Source: Plecoglossus altivelis (Eukaryota; Chordata; Actinopteri; Osmeriformes; Plecoglossidae). Taken from it: a DNA stretch of 64,000 nucleotides. The stretch's first letter is position 1, and each line of letters opens with the position of its first letter. The stretch lies in NCBI GenBank assembly GCA_036571765.1, contig BROE01000015.1, forward strand, positions 5,312,977 through 5,376,976, written 5' to 3'. Made by a program: the position numbers and the translations under genes. Positions 24,916 through 37,500 of this stretch are shown here, in pieces. The notes below the pieces were generated by a model. That model had not been told where the DNA came from. It worked only from the letters and a program-made list of their open reading frames with translations, and searched no databases.

Positions 24916-27757
24916 TTAGGAGCTCTTTTTCTCCTCAAAAATGATGTTTGCTGTAGCTTTCTTTGCTGTAGGGAACAAATATAACACTTAGGTACCAACC
25001 TAACCATGATTTTGAAAAATAATTTAAGCTGTTGTTGATAGAACACTTCTCATTCCGACTTGTCAGGATTAACTGGAAGGACATACTGTGTGTACATTTC
25101 AAAACCTTCCTGATATATTCTCTATCTTACATACTTGGGGTAATAGCTCCAACATTATGCAAATATTATGTAGTTTGTGAAAGGAAATGCAGCGTATTTA
25201 TTATGTATTAAAGGGAAAGGTTAAGCAAAGGACCTTGCCCCCCCATTTGTAATTCAAAGAGACTCAAAACTCAAAAACATTTGTATAAAGTGTGGTGTCT
25301 GAGACTAATGAAAATATATGATGGCAGTTGGCCTTACCTTCATCTTTGAACTTATCAGCTGCCTCTGATGCCTTGTCCTTGAGGTCCTTTACCACATTGT
25401 CGATCTTGGCCTCATTCTTGAGGAAGACAGGGCGTATGATCCGTGTGTAGATCTGAATGGACCCATTGGAAGGAGTGGGGGCCATACACCAAACCAGGAA
25501 AGCGCTCTAGGCAAGGGAACCAAAAACCATTGAAATAAACCTCCAATATGATTTCTAGAAATGCAGTTAAGCATAAAACACTCTGTGAGAGCTCAATTTA
25601 ATTATTTAATGTGGCTGATTAAGGAGAGATGCTGATATGCCAACACAAGATATGAAACAAGGTGACAAATATATTCTAGGAACTATGAAAATGCTTTGAT
25701 TGCTTCATGTACGCTTATTGAATACTGGAACATGATTATGTATTCATATTTTTCTTCAGTGGATGTCTACAGTTTAAGCAAAATCAGTATAAAATTTCTT
25801 AAGCAGCATGCTGCATAAAGGGTGGTACGTGTAGCATTATAGACAACAACAACTGCTTTCCTCAACATATTACTCATGCAGACCTCATATTTAGACGCAG
25901 ATAAATAGTAATCTCATTTGACTACATTTTAAGGGTGTGGCCATGCTAACTCATCAAATAATCAAAAACGAAGGGACAGCAATACCTCCCTTGTGCTACA
26001 CGTTTTTTCAGCACCTTCATTACCTTTCCAATGTAATAGAATGGGAACCAGGACAGGAAGATGTCAGCAAAAAACTCTGCCACACTGAAGACTCCATATA
26101 CCACCCAGTAGGTCAGCCATTTTGTGTCATCATCTTTGGTTGCACTCTCAATGGCTTTGATCCTAAAATATAAAAGAGTCTGTCACAATTACACAGAAAA
26201 CCGCATGCTTTAAAATTTGTCAAATGTCGACCTCAGTTTGTAAAACAAGCATAAGAACATGCAACCTTTCACTGTTCATACGACTGTTATGCTACAAAGA
26301 ATGGACATATTCCATGGCCAACCTAGCTAAACTAATTTTGTTGAAAAGTGCCAATGATTTGAATGTAAAGTATTCTATTCTTGTAAAGTATAAGAACATT
26401 TTATTCTTGTCCCCCAAAAGTTCCTGGTTTAACTAGGTAGCACTATAAGAATATTACTAAACTAGTCAAAAACTGAACTAATTTGATGAATTTATTCATA
26501 ACACGTGTCTTCTTTTGGATATAGTTCACAGTGCCAATTAAAAGGTTTTGAGGTTAGGCATGCGTAGACTGTGGTCCATCAGCATTTTCTTCTCTCTGCT
26601 AAGTTTCTTGTAACAGACACTACAAGACCAGTAGTTCCGAGTTGAAACGTCCAAAAAGCAGTTCCACTTATTAATATATAGGCACTCTTATCTGCAGTGC
26701 TGTAAATGGGTCCTGTAGAAATTAAGAGTAATTATAGATGGTAATTTGATATCCTCTATATGTGAGACACTGTTTTAACTTGGGGAGTGAAGCTAGCAAC
26801 GCTCCACACGCAGGGCCATGACTCATAACAGGATCACATGTTTAACCACAGTCAAACGCTGCTTTAGTCAGTATTAATCGCCATGGGTAACATACTGTGA
26901 CATGATTGACTTCCTCGTATTCTGCATAATGTTGCCTAATAGGTCGCGCGCCTCTTTAGTCCTCTTGATCTTCCCCTCAATGATAGCCTACTTGATTCCA
27001 AGACCTTCGACTCGCAAACAGGATTAGCTTACTATAGTTACGTAAACAATCTTATACCTTGCCTTTTGTTTGTTTTTTGCAATAATACATTAAATGTAAC
27101 CCTTTAAAAACCTGACCGTCCATCCTACAAAACCTGCTAGAAGCATGAAATAAAAGTGGTCAATAGCTAGGCTACAATGTTACAAATAAGAAACTGTAAT
27201 AAATAACAGACTATACTGAAAGATGGAGGGTTGCTGTGGGTTGGAATGACATACGTTTTGTTGATTGTTCCGATTTGGATTTACTTTTTTAATGTAGGCC
27301 GCTGAAACAGGATAGCTTCACAAGAATATAGACCTACTCACGATATGTAGGCTGGATAGATGAATCCAATAAGGTTGCACAATAGGGAGGCTCCATAGCC
27401 AATAACCAGATAAAGTGCGATGATAGCAATGATAACTGTAGATAATAAACATTTACGTTAATGTTTTCAAATCAAAATTCACAGATCACGATCACATCGA
27501 ATCATATTTATTCAGGAAGATCCAATTAAACACATGTATAGACTTTTTCCATTTAGATCAAACATTCTGTTAACACCATTCCGCCACCATTAAAAAGGAC
27601 CCTTATGCTTTCTTTTACAATCGACAAACACATTCTTACCAATTGCGATATACGACCTGTTTACTCCGGTTTTTACCTCGATCTTTGCCAAGATATCTGT
27701 CAAAAGATTCTTTTCATGCAAAAACGTATCGAATCTTTCTTTTAATCCATGAGCCAT
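24916..27757 (-). CDS. reep5: Receptor expression-enhancing protein 5 (complete, 5 coding exons)
   Basis: REEP5 (DP1/TB2 family) is a hairpin membrane protein that curves and stabilises tubular ER. Exons in transcript order on the minus strand: 27757-27640, 27435-27342, 26162-26024, 25506-25338, 24965-24916 (stop included). Lengths 118, 94, 139, 169 and 50 sum to 570, giving 189 residues, the same as human REEP5. The ATG sits in a strong context (GAAACCATGG). Visible hallmarks are the N-terminal FLHEKN motif, the hydrophobic ALYLVIGYGASLLCNLIGF segment, YPAYISIKAIES, WLTYWVVYGVFS, AEFF.DIFLSWFPFYY, CMAPTPSNG, and the tail FEEKKSS. REEP6 was considered, but the C-terminal DLKDKA and AKKAT residues and the length fit REEP5. 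All introns are GT-AG. The gene is divergent from dcp2, as in human. Confidence 0.94.
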
Positions 27758-30285
27758 GGTTTCTGATTCGTCCTATGTAATTCTATGAAAATACGTTGAC
27801 AACCGTACTGCGACACCCATTCAACTCCAAACTCAGAAAACTAAAGATGGAGCAGATTGTCAGAAACACGTTGAACCGTACGTCACTGCAAAATGTCTGC
27901 AGCCACACCCTAATTTGCTTTGATGACGATGCGAAATGAAACGTTTCTTGTCTTTACCTCACATTACGTTTCTCTGGCAAACACATATATCCCCATTTTG
28001 TTATTGGTAAATATAAACTGCAATGATGTAGGCATATGATGAAAGTATCATAATAAGTCTAGGCTACATCTATTTTCTCATATATTGCTTTTTGTGTTAT
28101 TTGTATTGTATCATAATTTGCTCTAATAATGACATGAATGTGTGCGTGTCTGTGCGTGTGTGTTTACCAATTAGAATGGGTTTAGTTTTCCATAATCATA
28201 GAAATGACCCAGCAGTCAGCAAAGTTCATATTCAGCATATGTCCACTTTATAATTCAAGTGTGCAGTGCTTCGATTAACATTGTTTGGATACGCATTTCG
28301 ACATCAAATAATAACATTTCAAAGAAGAGAAAAGAATGGATTGCGCTCCTCTGTCCCAGCCCCTCAACTCTGATTGGTCCTCGAGAACCAGGCACTCAGC
28401 AAAGTATCTTGCAGATGTCAATTTTTGAATGACCTGAGAATGTGTGTAGCATCCTTGGATGAAAAGATGGCCCCTCAAACTGATGGTTACCGACTTTTAT
28501 TGAATTCCTTTTTGGGGTTTTGTGAACACGACCCAAGAGCTACAAAATACAAACGCACGATTAGTTCTTACAGTCGTCACATTACTTTAACCTTTTAACC
28601 ATATTACTTGATAATTGCCATTTCCTTAACTTATAACACCTTATTGACAATTTTATCATTTAGGTGCTACAATATCCGTGTTTTAATAAACGCTTTTAAA
28701 CTATGAAATGTATTTTGTTTGTACAAAACATAAATTGGATGTACTAAAAAATTGGATGCGTTAACCTTGGAAATTGTATTACGTTACTAAAACTCATTGG
28801 CGTCATCTACTGGACGAAGATATAAATACATTAGCAACTAGCAAACACAAGTGAAATACCATACATTTTACCAACATTATACTTTGTACCAACCTTGTTT
28901 CCTTATCAACCAGGGGGTGTTACATCAACGTAAATGGCAAATAGGAAAAGCCAGGCTTATTTCGACTAGTGTCGGTTCCTTTAGCGAGAGTTCCATTCCA
29001 ATCAGGGTGGCTTATTCTAGTTCAGTCTACGTAACCAAGGTCACTTAGACTTCTGAACTAGCCTGCTCTGTGTCAGGCTAAAAGTCGAGCTAAACTAAGA
29101 TATGTTGCAAATGATTTCAAACTGACAGAAACAATGTCAAAAGTTCTGTCGAGTGGATTTCAGCCCACACAGAATATTCGTTCCATCCGTGTTAAATAAA
29201 TGCCAATTTGGTATGAATTAGGGGAGAGATTCAGCAGGCCCAGCATATTGTATTCATGTGGTTTTCTAGAATCGCACAACAGAAAACAAACCCACCGCAA
29301 CCAAAGTCAAGATTTCAGGTAAATTGGTTTTAATTCATTTAAAAGGGAAGAGTTTTCCCTTGTCTTCCTTGAGACTTTAGAATGATTCAGCGGCAGTTCT
29401 AAAAGCATTTGAAGGCATCTGTGGCATTACTTGTCAGACAGAACTTACAAAAACAAAACTAATTTGATTTATTAGTTTTGTTCAAGCAGTGAAGACAAAT
29501 CTTTTCTTCTTTAAAAAAAAAAGTCAAAGCATGACCTTCTGTAGTGTTTTAAATGTATACATACATCATTCACCAGTTTCTTTATCTGTAACTTATTTTA
29601 TTTTTTTACTTGTATTCCATATCAACCTTTTCCATTCAATGTCAGAAGTGGTCTCCTCATCAGAGGCCTTACACATGCTGGTACCTTCTCCCTGCATATA
29701 GATGGCAGCCTTTGAAAAGGCAAAGCATAATTTAACGATGCACAGCCTTTGTAATAATGACTACTCACTCAGTGGAATCCAACAGATATTGTGTCAGTGA
29801 TTGAAAGACTGGGGATACAATTGACCCTGCGACCCTGGGGGGGCGCTCGCTTGATTTTTTGCAGTTCTTTTAGCTATAACTCGTCTTTTCGACGATGGGC
29901 TTCTTGAATAGTTTTCGTTTAAGCGAATCTGTCTTAAACTAGCGTTGAGTGTTAGTGGAACGGGACGTAGTGGAACGGGTTGAGGTTGATGTCTAAATTG
30001 GCACTAACCTAAGTGAGGCTTTTTGCGTAGGTTGATCATTTAGCAGAACTTTGTTTTTTTAATGAACTTTAGGCTTACAAGATACATGAGGCTTCCTCAC
30101 TAGCCTGAATGTCACTTCCTCTTTAGCAACACCTTCTGGCTGTCACACAAAACCTTTTCAAAATAAAAGCATTGACCTTGTTACGTAAATAAACGTATTA
30201 CAAAACTTTGTACAAGCAAGATCTTTGCGGTCATTTGTACTCAATGTGTTAACGCGAAGGAGAGCTACGATACATATGCAGCGCA
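27758..30285. other. reep5 promoter side and intergenic sequence
   Basis: The reep5 5' UTR and promoter must lie just above 27757; no TATA box is evident, so a dispersed start is likely. A segment near 28900-29100 looks like an interspersed repeat of unknown class. The stretch 29820-30060 contains a G run and repeated GGAACGGG words. No exon was recognised. Confidence 0.45.
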
Positions 30286-31010
30286 AGATTCCAAAGGGGA
30301 ACCCACTCTATAGTGGGTCATATTTACACTGTCGACATTGGCCTACTTCCTGTCTTGTTCCAGTGCTCTGTCTTGCATGGATGCCATTCTCAATGCATCA
30401 GCCAACAGCATCTCTTTTCCTGGAACATATGTTATTGTAAAGTCATATTTCTGTAGCAGTAGTAAAATCCCTTGTAGTCTCTTTATTTAGACTATATAGT
30501 CTAATCTCTATGTCACACATGGGAGGCATTCAGCTCCTCTTTCAGTGGTCCTATCATTGTGATTGGTACTCATTGCTTGGGTAGTTTCAATGGGTCCACC
30601 CCATGCTCAATCTCAATCTTGTACTACCCTGGCAGGCAACTATCTTGTCTAAACACATTTGTAGATTCACTTCTTTGTTCCAACGTCCACTGGCCATCTG
30701 CTTTGTCTCTGTTTGTTTCAGTCTGGACATTGTCCACCATCAGGATGTTGTCAGACTCCACCCTGATCAGTTTCATGACTGGGGCTGCTTTGCTTCCTAG
30801 TAAAGCAGGATGTGCACCAACAACCATAAACTCCCATTTGAAGTTTTTTGCTACACACATTTCTTCGTTTTATCCAGCAATTGCCTATTGGTTTCAGTGC
30901 GTGACAAGTAACATCAACATTGCTTACGCTGCCTTTCCAGTTTACAAAAGTGTATGTATGTTGTACAACTCTTTTCCACCGCATACTCTGAGAAAACCCT
31001 CATTGTTTTC
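30286..31010 (-). mobile_element. Decayed Ty3/Gypsy-type LTR retrotransposon pol fragment
   Basis: Read on the minus strand, about 31010-30550 resembles the stretch from the end of the protease to the start of reverse transcriptase of Ty3/Gypsy elements (a VGAHPALLG-like block, then CLPG, then VPITMIGPLKEELN). About 30440-30290 resembles the end of the RNase H/connection region (YVPGKE..LADAL). The reverse transcriptase core between them is missing, and stop codons break both parts. LTRs were not identified. A 156-codon ORF on the plus strand across 30559-31029 is an antisense shadow of this relic. The element is inactive. Confidence 0.65.
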
Positions 31011-31039
31011 TGTAAGTATATTGAAATAGCTTGAGTAAT

Positions 31040-31506
31040 TGAGCAGCGTCTGACTTCGCATCAGAAACATCCATAAACTAGGATAGTATTATTGCGGTAT
31101 TACGTTTCTTTGATCTCTCAACCTAACATAATGAGTTACGCACGAGTATTTGCGGAATTTGATAGGACTGTGGATTTAGACAGACAGTACAAAAATCGAA
31201 TTGTATTTCAAGTTTTCTACTCGGTCCGGTGTTCTCGACGTATGATTGGACGAATAACTTTTCTTCGTCCAAGGACAGCCCTTATGTGCTATCGTGCCTT
31301 AGTTGTTTGTTTTTAGCTAGCCAACTTGCTAGCTAAATGTATTTATCAGTTTTCTTATAATATATTTTATGAACCTGGTACTTTTACACGACCGGATCGT
31401 TATGCAGATTTTTATCGACTTGAAGGAATCGTAGCCTGTTCGTTCTTGCGCTGTTTGTTTTTTTGCCAAGAGTACTTTGCGTGCTCGGCATGTGTTTATA
31501 CTCAAC
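31040..31506 (+). promoter_or_regulatory. dcp2: Presumed dcp2 promoter and 5' UTR
   Basis: This is the interval between the Gypsy relic and the dcp2 start. It is richer in CpG-containing words (TCGG, ACGACCGG, CGTTCTTGCGC) than its surroundings and has no clear TATA box, which fits a housekeeping promoter. The transcription start was not located. Confidence 0.35.
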
Positions 31507-34500
31507 ATGGAAACAAAAAGAGTGGAAATTCCAACAGGCGTCTTAGACGATCTCTGCAGGTAAATTGTTGAGCTTTAGTGTGTCATTCTACTCAAACTAA
31601 TTACTCAAACAAACGTTTTTGGAAATAGATTATTTAAATTGATGTAGTATATTAATGCAAACAGCGTTTGTGGTCCCTGTCAGCATGACAAAGGTGAGCT
31701 ATGCATCATGCGGATGTTATCTTCATCTATGCTCACCAGTTAGGCTTTGTTTTATACAAAACATTTGTTTTACCTGACTTATTTTGTTGTTTTTGCTATT
31801 GTTATTCGAATAGCTATGTAATTTGTTTTTGTTTATGGTGGGCGCTGCTGTCGGTGTTAAATGCATGCCTACAATATTACCTCACTGTCAAGTAGATTTC
31901 AGAATTACATTTTGGGCCTAAAATCCATTTTATGAACACCACTTAAGCTTGTTGATCAGCTCATCTCCCCTTCTCCCCCTCTTCTTCACGCTTATTCTGT
32001 AGTCGATTCATCCTCCACATCCCTAGTGAAGAGCGGGACAATGCTATTCGTGTGTGCTTCCAGATCGAGCTTGCACACTGGTTCTACCTAGACTTCTGCA
32101 TGGAGAATGCACCAGGACTACCTCAGTGTGGGATAAGGGATTTTGCTAAGGCTGATATCCTTTTGTGGAAATAATAATGCAAAGCAATTAGTTAATTATC
32201 ATGTGTCAGCATGAAATACCTTGAGAGGAAATTTTGTTTGGCATGTCATATTTCCTGTCATTTTATTTGATCCCAATTCATCATTATGTAACGTTTAGAT
32301 ATGCAGTGATTTCTCATAATTACCCAGTACAGCACCAACATGTGTCAAGGACATTGTCATTAATGTAGCACTTGTAGATGAATGAGATTTCGATACAACT
32401 TCTGTAGTCAGTTTTTGTTGACCAAAGCGTACACAGTATGCTCCTTGACACAATATACTTTTTAATCATTGTCCATTCTTGCTTCCCCAAGGGGGGGATG
32501 TACAGAGGGTTTTAGAGCAATGGAAAGAGTATAAAATGGGTGTTCCGACCTATGGTGCAATTATTCTAGATGAGACGCTGGACAATGTAAGTGTACTGGA
32601 GTCATATGTACTTTGAGATATAGAATACTTTCTTTTTAATTAACATTCCATTAAATATATGGCAATGGCCCATGCTATGTATTTTCTTGTGTAGGCATTA
32701 CTTGTTCAAGGCTATTTGGCGAAGTCGGGGTGGGGTTTTCCAAAAGGAAAAGTCAATGAGGATGAGGCTCCCCATGACTGTGCAGTTCGAGAGGTGAGTT
32801 AATTGCTAAATGTGAATAATTCTGTATGGTAGGCCATGTCTATCACCATAGTCTGTCATGTAATCAGGACTCCAGAAAAAAACTTTTTTACTTGGAGAAC
32901 TGTAGGCACCAACTGAAAGCTTTAGAGGCACATGCAGAATATTGAAGATACACACTTTTTTATTAAAAAAAGAATCTCAAGCTTTCTCATTTTAACTGTA
33001 TTACTGATAGATGCTTTGGTAATAAATAAACAACCTACAAAGTGCTATTTAATATTTGTTCACAGTAGGGCTGTGCAATATGGCCAAAATCTCATACCCT
33101 ATGGACCTTTCACATCCCCTATTACTTTATAACTTTATACCAGACAAATAAAAAGAACTTACTCAAATTTGACCATTTTATGCGATTTCAATTTTTTTTA
33201 AGCCACAAAAGGGTGCAGTGAGCTCTGGGATACGTTTGGGATAGCTATCTAAGTTTAATGTTTTATGTAAGATATTTTGTCTTCATTGGCCTGCATTAAT
33301 AAATGACACACAAAGTTGTGTGCCAAAAGGGAGAAGTTTGCTCACTTCCTGTCTTTCCAGCTCCTTCCAGGAGTATTTGTACAAGTTAAAATAATTGTTG
33401 CGGCGCAACACATTTTCATTTCTTCACAAATGCTCACTAATTGCACTGTGCTATGTGCCTGATTTGAGCTGATACAGTAACCGGTCCACCATTCTAGTCA
33501 GCGTTACATAACCAGATAAACTTAATCTTTGTGTTTAACTTTAATGCATATATTTAGATATTGTTATATTACCCAGCCCTAAATTCACGGTCACATTTAA
33601 ATGCCATGTTCGATTTTTACGGGCCATTAGTGTGACACCATGAAACCGCACAGGTGTAGATGACGTAACCCACGCAGGTGACGGATCACGCAGTAACCCT
33701 CACCCCTTACACACAACTCCAGCATACTTGCTCTCTCTTTTTTTCAACAACAAAAAAGTATAATTTGCAGGTCGCACATGTGAGAATGGTCTAAAAAAAA
33801 ACATGGTCACAATCTGGAGCCCTGAGGTTTGTTTTTCCTACAAAGGTTTTGGAAGAGACGGGTTTTGATATCAGAGATCGCATCTGCAAAGACACGTACA
33901 TTGAGCAGAAAATCATGGACCAATTGGCCAGATTGTACATAATACCAGGGGTATCTAAGGAGACCAAGTTCAACCCCAAAACAAGGAAAGAAATAAGGGT
34001 ACAGTTGCTCTTCTATTTTACCATCTCCTATCCTGTTTGTGGTAGAATGTGTCTTTTATAACCTTTAACATTTAACTCAATTTCTCTCTGTTTTTTTAGA
34101 ATATTGAGTGGTTTCCTATTGAAAAACTACCTTGTCACAGGAGTGACATGACGCCAAAGTCTAAACTAGGTCTTGCCCCCAACAAATTTTTTATGGCCAT
34201 TCCTTTTGTAAGGTAGGTGCATCCTGAAAAGTTAGGTCATTTACAGATTAACACATTGGTATATGAAAAATTATAGCATAACCCATATTTAACTTCTAGA
34301 CTAATAAGCATGTGAGAATTGGTCTGGCAAGGCCAGGCTATCAGTATTTAGTTTGTCATGTTGTCTGTTAAGAGCCCTGCCGTGATGTTGTCTACCTTGG
34401 CCAGCATGCTCCTGCAAAAAAAAAAAAAATCTCAATGAGCTCTTCCTGGTCAGATAACTTTTAGTTTTATTATTTTTTTAATTTTATCTACAGACCACTC

Positions 34501-37500
34501 AGAGAATGGATCAACAGGCTCAAGGGAGAGTCTACAGACAGCGATGAGGATTTTGCATCCAATGGCAGTACTCCATGCAAACCTCTGGACAAAACTTGGT
34601 AAATGTAAAGCCTTGACTGAAAGGATTGCTTGTGGTAGTGGCTCTCTTTAGTTTCCCTTTTCAAACAAAACAGAATGCTCAGTTAAGCAATTCAGCTCAC
34701 TGTTGGTACCCCAAGCTGGGGATGAAAACTTAAGATAGTTAAACTTGATTAAATGTAAGCACTCAAGGAATGAAGCGGAACAGTGCTATGGTGGCTTCCA
34801 CGCAAAACTAGAATACGTAAATATTGATAATGGTCTCTCCCTTCTAAGGGCCAAGCACAGACGGGCCCAGCCACTCACTGAAGCTTCTCCAGGAGATGCT
34901 TGGGGGAAGCACAAGCAAGCCAAGCCTCTCGGACAGCTGAGCCAGTATGAGCTGTCGGAACTCTTAACAGCCAAGGTTTGTCACTTTACTTGCATTTTTT
35001 ATGTTTTCTAATTCATTTTCAAGGTATCAGACATGGACGAATACAACAGAACTTTTTTGTGCTTGGATACCGTAATTTTATTGAACTGAGCAGAGTTTCC
35101 CACAGAATGTGATTACAATTCTGGTGGTGGGCAGGGGCAGAGCCAGACGTAAAAATGTTGGCCTCAGCCCAAACCTTAGTCCTAGTACTGGCTAAATGAG
35201 TATAGATAGGGACTTAAATAATTTATTTGAGCCTGTGGTACTAGCAAAATGTATTTTGCATAAATTTGAACGCAAAATAGTTTTGGGTTTTTTATGTAAT
35301 ATAAAGTTGGGCTCATATTGTTATATTTGCCAAATGTGTTTAACTCTGAGTATTATTAGATTGAACTTGAATGAATCAATTTTGGACACATTTATGCAGA
35401 GAATTATGATGCTAATCCTTAATAAAATGTATTATTCTGCCAATTCTTAGAAATAGCCATTTTTCCTGTGCATTCATTCAGATATGCACAGAGAGAGGGG
35501 GCTTTTCACAGATGGGTCAAGTGAGTGAGTGAGTGAGTGAGTGAGTGAGTGAGTGAGTGAGTGAGTGAGTGAGAATGCGAGCGGATGAAGTAAAACAGTT
35601 GTGCATTTGAGCATCTGTTCACTCAGGAGTAATATGTTTTGGCTTTTCGGCTTGACATGCTTGCCTGTGACCATTAGAGGGGGATGTGTGCACACTTTCA
35701 GTGTATTACTCAATAGTTAAACAAATACCTGTAATGCCACCAGAATACCTCTCAAATATGTGCTTTTTCATGACAGAATCCCAGTGTGAAAAGCAATGGA
35801 AAGAAATATCAGGACTCTGTTAACCTAAAGAAAAGGGCCACCGACAATGGAGTCAGCAGCCTGCAGGTGCAACTAGCTTCATAGTACCAATAATACCCTG
35901 AGTATCCAAATAAGTATTTAAAATGTGGTTTCACTATCATTTAGTCAAATCTGGGTTCTCATAGATTACCAAATACTAAAATTGATGATTTTTTTTTTCT
36001 TTCAAGTAAAATCTTCCTTGAAGTGTGCAGTCATTTAAAAAAGAAAGTATAAAATCTTTTAATTAAAAAGATGAATGTATCGAAGCATATTAAAAGTAAT
36101 CTGGTCCTTAGCAGGTCTTGACTTATACGGCCGTATGTAAATAGCAACACATTAAGAAAACCAAAATGAACACGTGTGGATCTAGCCAACTACTACAGAT
36201 GAGAAAACTGAGTACCAAACATGTTTTGCAAATCGAACGTGCTTGATTCATTGATCATTAGCAAGTGTGATCGACTCTATAAAAGCTGAAATGTTAGCAG
36301 TTTGCTGGTCTGGAGCATTCAGGTGTATATTATACAATGGTAAGGAGGAAAGCCATCAGCAACAATCTTACAGAAGCAAGTGTTGCTGTCCATCCATCTG
36401 GGAAGGGATACAAAGCCATTTTAAATCAATTTAAAGCTCAATTTAAAATCATTCTACAGCAAGACATGATTCTCTTGTGAAAAATATTCAAGACAATTCC
36501 ATGTCAGACACGTCCTTGCAAATTCTTTGTGAAAAGTGTCCTTTGGACTGAAAAGACCAAAGTGTTGGGCCATGATGCATGTGCTAAGCCATGATGCAAA
36601 CATCTGGCACACAGCACAGTGTTAAGCATGTTGGTGGAGGGGTAATGATTTGGTCTTGTTTCGGAACCAAAGGAGCTGGGCACCTTTCATTCCTTGAGAC
36701 AACCTTGAACTCCTTTGTATACCAAAGTATTGTATACCAAGTATAGAGTCAAATGTTAAGCTATCTACCGACAGCTAAACCTTGGCCAAATTTGGTTCAT
36801 ACAACAGAACAATGACCCCAAGCACACCAGCAAATCTACATCAGAATGGCAAAAAAAAAAGAATCAAGGTGTTGCAATGGCAACATGCAAGTCCACGCCT
36901 CACCTCATTTGAAATGCTATGGCGAGGCCCTACGAATAGCGGGACCTTCAGTGTGAGATAGTAAAAGTCTGATTACTTGAGATTAGTGCTGCTAAAGGTG
37001 GTTCTAGAAACCATTGAATCATTTTGTGTGTTATTGCTGTTTTAGCTCATTTCAAGACCAGCTTAGGACCAGGTTATTTATTGTGTCCTGATACGTAAAT
37101 CATAGAATTGAAGGAGGATGTACTTTTCTTTTCACATGATTGTACATCACTTAGATCATCCATGACTGGCAAGACCAAATGCGACATCCATATTTTTAAA
37201 AAGATTTGTATTTATTAAGGGATTTTTACTTTAAATGTAATATTGATATGATATTTAGAGTCTTAGATAAATCTCATACTATGTATATGTTAACTTTAGT
37301 TTGTGCGCGTACGTATGTTTATCTTTACAGAAAGAGGAGAAGAAATTTCAACCAAGAAGACTACAGGATAATTTTGACACAGGTATTCAGCATTACGCTA
37401 ACAACTTAAAGCCCTAGAAAACCCAAATCCACAAAAATTGTTATGTAAGTTAGGGTCTCATGTACATATTAGCAAGCTTCTAAAAGTATTAGACATTAGT

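Noticed and set aside
30559..31029. 156-codon ORF on the plus strand
   Set aside because: It is antisense to a Ty3/Gypsy pol relic, and its composition is explained by that.
35521..35573. Regular repeats as a CRISPR-like array
   Set aside because: A plain 4-base microsatellite without spacers, in a vertebrate genome.
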